NCBI GenBank assembly: GCA_016839915.1
Contig: JAEOTH010000171.1
Coordinates: 1-64,000 of the forward strand
DNA from: Promethearchaeota archaeon
Lineage (GTDB): Archaea > Asgardarchaeota > Lokiarchaeia > Sigyniarchaeales > SOKP01
Length of the DNA stretch: 64,000 nucleotides
Reading direction: 5' to 3'
This document shows, one piece after another, positions 60,936 to 64,000 of the stretch. Below the pieces are notes generated by a model that saw only the letters and a program-made list of their open reading frames with translations, was not told where the DNA came from and did no database searches. Position numbers and translations under genes: made by a program. Positions within the stretch are counted from its first letter, which is position 1; each line of letters begins with the position of its first letter.

Positions 60936-61661
60936 TTGTCATATTTTGAATCAAGATTACGAGCTGATTTCGAAAATTTTAATGAAATTCTTTCAAGATT
61001 AGAATTTTGTGAAAAACTGGGGATTAAAAATGTGATTTTGGAACCTAATAACGCAATAATTTCAATTCCATTAGATTTAAAAAATAAAATAAAAACAGAA
61101 TTGAAAATGAATACTTTCTATCGGATTAATTTAAGAATAGATAATCTTGATTTATTTAAAAGAAAAATGAAACAGGTAAAAGATTTTCCTGACATTATTT
61201 CAATTGAATCTTTAAATAAAGAAGTTCAGTTAAAGGCAGCTAAAGATTCAAGAGTGGATATTGTCTCATTTTCTAATCCAGAGATAATTAAAACACTTAC
61301 TCGTGGAGTGATATCACTCACTAGACAAAACAATTCATTTTTGGAATTTTCACTAGCACCGATAATGATAACAAACAAAGCAAGTCAATCAAAAAATTTT
61401 AGAAATTTATATAAATTCGTCCAATCAGCTCTAAAATTTAAAGTAAATTGCATTATAAGTGGAAATTTTAATGATATTTATGATTTCAGACATCCAAGAG
61501 CTTTAATAAGTATTTGTCACTCTCTTTTAGGAATTTCTTTAGATAGAGCAAAAAAGATCTTTAGAACGAACCCAATTTTATTATTGGAGAGAGTTCAAAA
61601 ACGTCAAAATAATAATCTTGAACCTGAAGTTAAATTAATTAAAGGTGGGGATATATTATAA
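60936..61661 (+). CDS. rnp3: RNase P protein component 3 (Rpp30)
   Basis: VDIVSFSNPEIIKTLTRGVISLTRQNNSFLEFSLAPIM; PHP-like fold, ISGNFNDIYDFRHPRALISICHSLLG; directly upstream of rnp2. Confidence 0.88.
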   Translation: MSYFESRLRADFENFNEILSRLEFCEKLGIKNVILEPNNAIISIPLDLKNKIKTELKMNTFYRINLRIDNLDLFKRKMKQVKDFPDIISIESLNKEVQLKAAKDSRVDIVSFSNPEIIKTLTRGVISLTRQNNSFLEFSLAPIMITNKASQSKNFRNLYKFVQSALKFKVNCIISGNFNDIYDFRHPRALISICHSLLGISLDRAKKIFRTNPILLLERVQKRQNNNLEPEVKLIKGGDIL

Positions 61662-61990
61662 GTCGAAAAGAAAAGCAAAGATATATTTCCTTTAAAATTA
61701 TTAAACCAAGTAAATTTAATATTACTCAAAATTCACTTTTAAAATCAATTTGGCAATCAATCTGGAGATATTTTGGATTGAAAGAAGCGAATAAAATTGG
61801 ATTATGGTTAATGGAACTCAATTTAGATGAAGATTTTGGAATTATAAGGTGTTCTCATAAGACAAAAGAAACTATCATTACAGCTTTAAGTCTTGTGAAA
61901 GAAATTGACGGAGTAAGAGTCATTTTATCACCATTTAAAACTTCAGGGACTATTCGAACATTAAAAAAACCATATAATAAAGAAAAATAA
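61655..61990 (+). CDS. rnp2: RNase P protein component 2 (Pop5), probable ATT start
   Basis: ISRKEKQRYISFKIIKP...SLLKSIWQSIWRYFGLKEANKIGLWLMEL...GIIRCSHKTKETIITALSLV. Track start (61778) is internal; AGGTGG at 61643-61648 precedes ATT by 6 nt. Confidence 0.85.
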   Translation: MISRKEKQRYISFKIIKPSKFNITQNSLLKSIWQSIWRYFGLKEANKIGLWLMELNLDEDFGIIRCSHKTKETIITALSLVKEIDGVRVILSPFKTSGTIRTLKKPYNKEK

Positions 61991-62019
61991 AATGAGAAGA
62001 AGAAATATTTGAATTAAAA

Positions 62020-62463
62020 ATGAAAGTATACAATTTAACGAAAGCACATATTCAACGCATAAAGGATATTACTAGAACTAATTTAATACTTTCATTATTA
62101 GATATTAAAAACCTAGAGAAAAGTCCTTACCTTTTAATTGTCAAATCAATTATAGAAAACTCTATAAAGATATCAATATATCCTCTGAAAAAGAAGGAAA
62201 TTATAAAGATAACATTTTCATCAATAACCTTCACTGATGAAATTTTGTATAGCATTTCGAAAATTCTTCAACAATACCAAATTATTCATACATCAGGAGT
62301 TCTAGTTATTAATAAGCAACTTTATTATGAATGTTATTTGAATTTATGTTTAAAAGATGCAAAAATTAGAGGGTTAGAGGGTTCTCTAAAAAAGGTTAAA
62401 AATATGTTTAAACAAATAAAAATAGAAGAAATTGGATTGAAAAAGCAAACTGAGTTATTATGA
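62020..62463 (+). CDS. Uncharacterised protein in RNase P operon
   Basis: 147 aa, same strand, overlaps next gene by 4 bp. Confidence 0.6.
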   Translation: MKVYNLTKAHIQRIKDITRTNLILSLLDIKNLEKSPYLLIVKSIIENSIKISIYPLKKKEIIKITFSSITFTDEILYSISKILQQYQIIHTSGVLVINKQLYYECYLNLCLKDAKIRGLEGSLKKVKNMFKQIKIEEIGLKKQTELL

Positions 62464-62909
62464 ATATTTGGAAAGTTTTTCTGAAATTATCTAATGGAGA
62501 AAATAAAGAACTTGAATTATATGATGCTAAAGCATATTTTGGGGGGTACTTAGAGATAAAAAGAAGTTACTTCAATGCTCTTGTAAAGACAATTAGAATG
62601 ACTAAAAAATATTTTACTCAAAAAGCAATTGAAAAAGTAATTGGACCTGATAATAGTGATTGGACAAATAATCCTTGGATGCTCATAATTGTGAAGGATA
62701 ACGAAAAAAAAAATCCCTTTTGGTTTTTTATTAAAAGAGAAAAAGACTTATCAGGTAAACTTGTTGCTATTGGGCCTAAACCATATGCAGAATATAATAA
62801 TGAGAATTTAACAGAAGCAAAACGAGAGATAAAGCATCTAATAAATTATCTCATAGTTTATTTAAATAAATTTAGCTGTGTTATTATGCTCCCAAATTTC
62901 CTTAATTAA
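62460..62909 (+). CDS. Uncharacterised protein in RNase P operon
   Basis: 149 aa; translationally coupled (TTATGA overlap). Confidence 0.6.
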   Translation: MNIWKVFLKLSNGENKELELYDAKAYFGGYLEIKRSYFNALVKTIRMTKKYFTQKAIEKVIGPDNSDWTNNPWMLIIVKDNEKKNPFWFFIKREKDLSGKLVAIGPKPYAEYNNENLTEAKREIKHLINYLIVYLNKFSCVIMLPNFLN

Positions 62910-63085
62910 TTCATTTTATTCTTAAAGAATCAAAAAGACATTTTTATAAAAAGATAGACTTAAGGGTGAATTTTTAGAAAAACCTTAAGAATATGCATAA
63001 AATATTAAATTAAATTTTAATTATCCATTTTAAGATTTAAATATACGGAAAATAGCACAAAATAAAAGTAAATGGCATTTTAATC

Positions 63086-63880
63086 TTGAGGAAAGAAACT
63101 TTTAGAGTCTTAAGCGGTATTATATTTGTAAACATGATCCTTATTTCATTATTTTTTATATCAAATAGCTATGGTGCGACTGAGGAGATCAATTCCAGAT
63201 TTGGGGAAACACCATTAATTAATGGAGAAATTGATCTTTCAACAAAAGAATGGAGTAATGCTGTAAAAATTGCGACAGTGATAGATGATTTAGATATTGA
63301 TTTATGGGTTATACAAGATTATTCAAATCTCTATATTTCAGTGCAGATTGATTTAGAACTGGGATATCATAATGCTACAGAATTTGTAGGAATAATAATC
63401 TCAAATAGTAGTTCAGAGGATAAAGATGAGTTTATTGATGCGAAAATTGTGCAATTTTCAAATATTACGGAAAATAATTTTAATTTCTTTGATTATTATA
63501 TAAACGATAGCATCTTTTTTAACGATTCAGTTTACAATGGTGATGGGGCGGCAAAATTAGATGGACTTATCTCAACTTATGAATTTTCTGTTCCAATTGA
63601 CAACTTAAATGGAGATGAGGAAGATGTAGAACTGAACTTCGATAGCAGTTATGCATTTAATATTAGTTATGGCGATAGCCCTATTTATCCGAGTGGTATT
63701 AAAAAAAGTGGAATATTTCTCATTAACATAAAAGCATTATCGACTTCACCACCATCAATTCTAAATTTTGCACTATATATAATATGCGCTATAATTTTTA
63801 GCATTCTCGGAGCATTTTTAGGATTTTATTTGTATAAAATTTTTAGATTAAAAGCAAAAATTGAAAAATTTAAAAGATAA
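63086..63880 (+). CDS. Exported DOMON-like domain protein with C-terminal TM anchor
   Basis: Signal peptide, INGEIDLSTKEWSNAVKI...LWVIQDYSNLYISVQID, C-terminal TM. Confidence 0.65.
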   Translation: MRKETFRVLSGIIFVNMILISLFFISNSYGATEEINSRFGETPLINGEIDLSTKEWSNAVKIATVIDDLDIDLWVIQDYSNLYISVQIDLELGYHNATEFVGIIISNSSSEDKDEFIDAKIVQFSNITENNFNFFDYYINDSIFFNDSVYNGDGAAKLDGLISTYEFSVPIDNLNGDEEDVELNFDSSYAFNISYGDSPIYPSGIKKSGIFLINIKALSTSPPSILNFALYIICAIIFSILGAFLGFYLYKIFRLKAKIEKFKR

Positions 63881-63881
63881 A

Positions 63882-64000
63882 ATGTCAAAAATTCCTAAAC
63901 ACCCAGAAAAAAAAACCAAATTAAAGGAAAAATATCGATCTGATGAAAACTTTGCATATAAATCAGTAATAATTTCATTTATTTTAGGATGTATTTTCTT
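63882..64000 (+). CDS. Membrane protein N-terminus (partial, runs off window end)
   Basis: ATG at 63882: MSKIPKHPEKKTKLKEKYRSDENFAYKSVIISFILGCIF; open to end. Confidence 0.6.
   Translation, partial: MSKIPKHPEKKTKLKEKYRSDENFAYKSVIISFILGCIF

Noticed and set aside
1-64000. CRISPR arrays, rRNA genes, complete IS elements
   Set aside because: No regularly spaced repeats, rRNA-like sequence or paired terminal inverted repeats with transposase noticed on reading.

Overview
AT-rich, gene-dense archaeal chromosome segment. Gene content points to an Asgard archaeon (Lokiarchaeia-like; lineage is inference): Rab-like and Rag/Gtr-like small GTPases, a longin-like protein, roadblock/LC7, MCM, Topo VI, L15e and RNase P protein genes. 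About 45 CDSs are supported, plus one intron-containing tRNA-Ala(CGC), one candidate C/D-box sRNA, and a partial gene at each end. Main leads: (1) an SMC next to scpA/scpB whose canonical hinge appears replaced by an all-helical, internally duplicated module; (2) at least three conserved genes (scpA, rnp2, top6B) whose conserved N-termini extend upstream of any in-frame ATG/GTG/TTG, two of them with an ATT at good Shine-Dalgarno spacing, suggesting AUU initiation; (3) an Nprl2-like longin/winged-helix protein near a Rag-like GTPase; (4) a roadblock/LC7 domain fused to a PD-(D/E)XK-like nuclease motif beside an adenine methylase; (5) a tRNA-Ala intron at non-canonical position 32/33 with a clear BHB; (6) a candidate C/D sRNA possibly aimed at the 23S P-loop; (7) a degenerate Orc1/Cdc6-like ATPase and a probably inactive transglutaminase. 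All homology calls are from reading sequence motifs; no searches were run.
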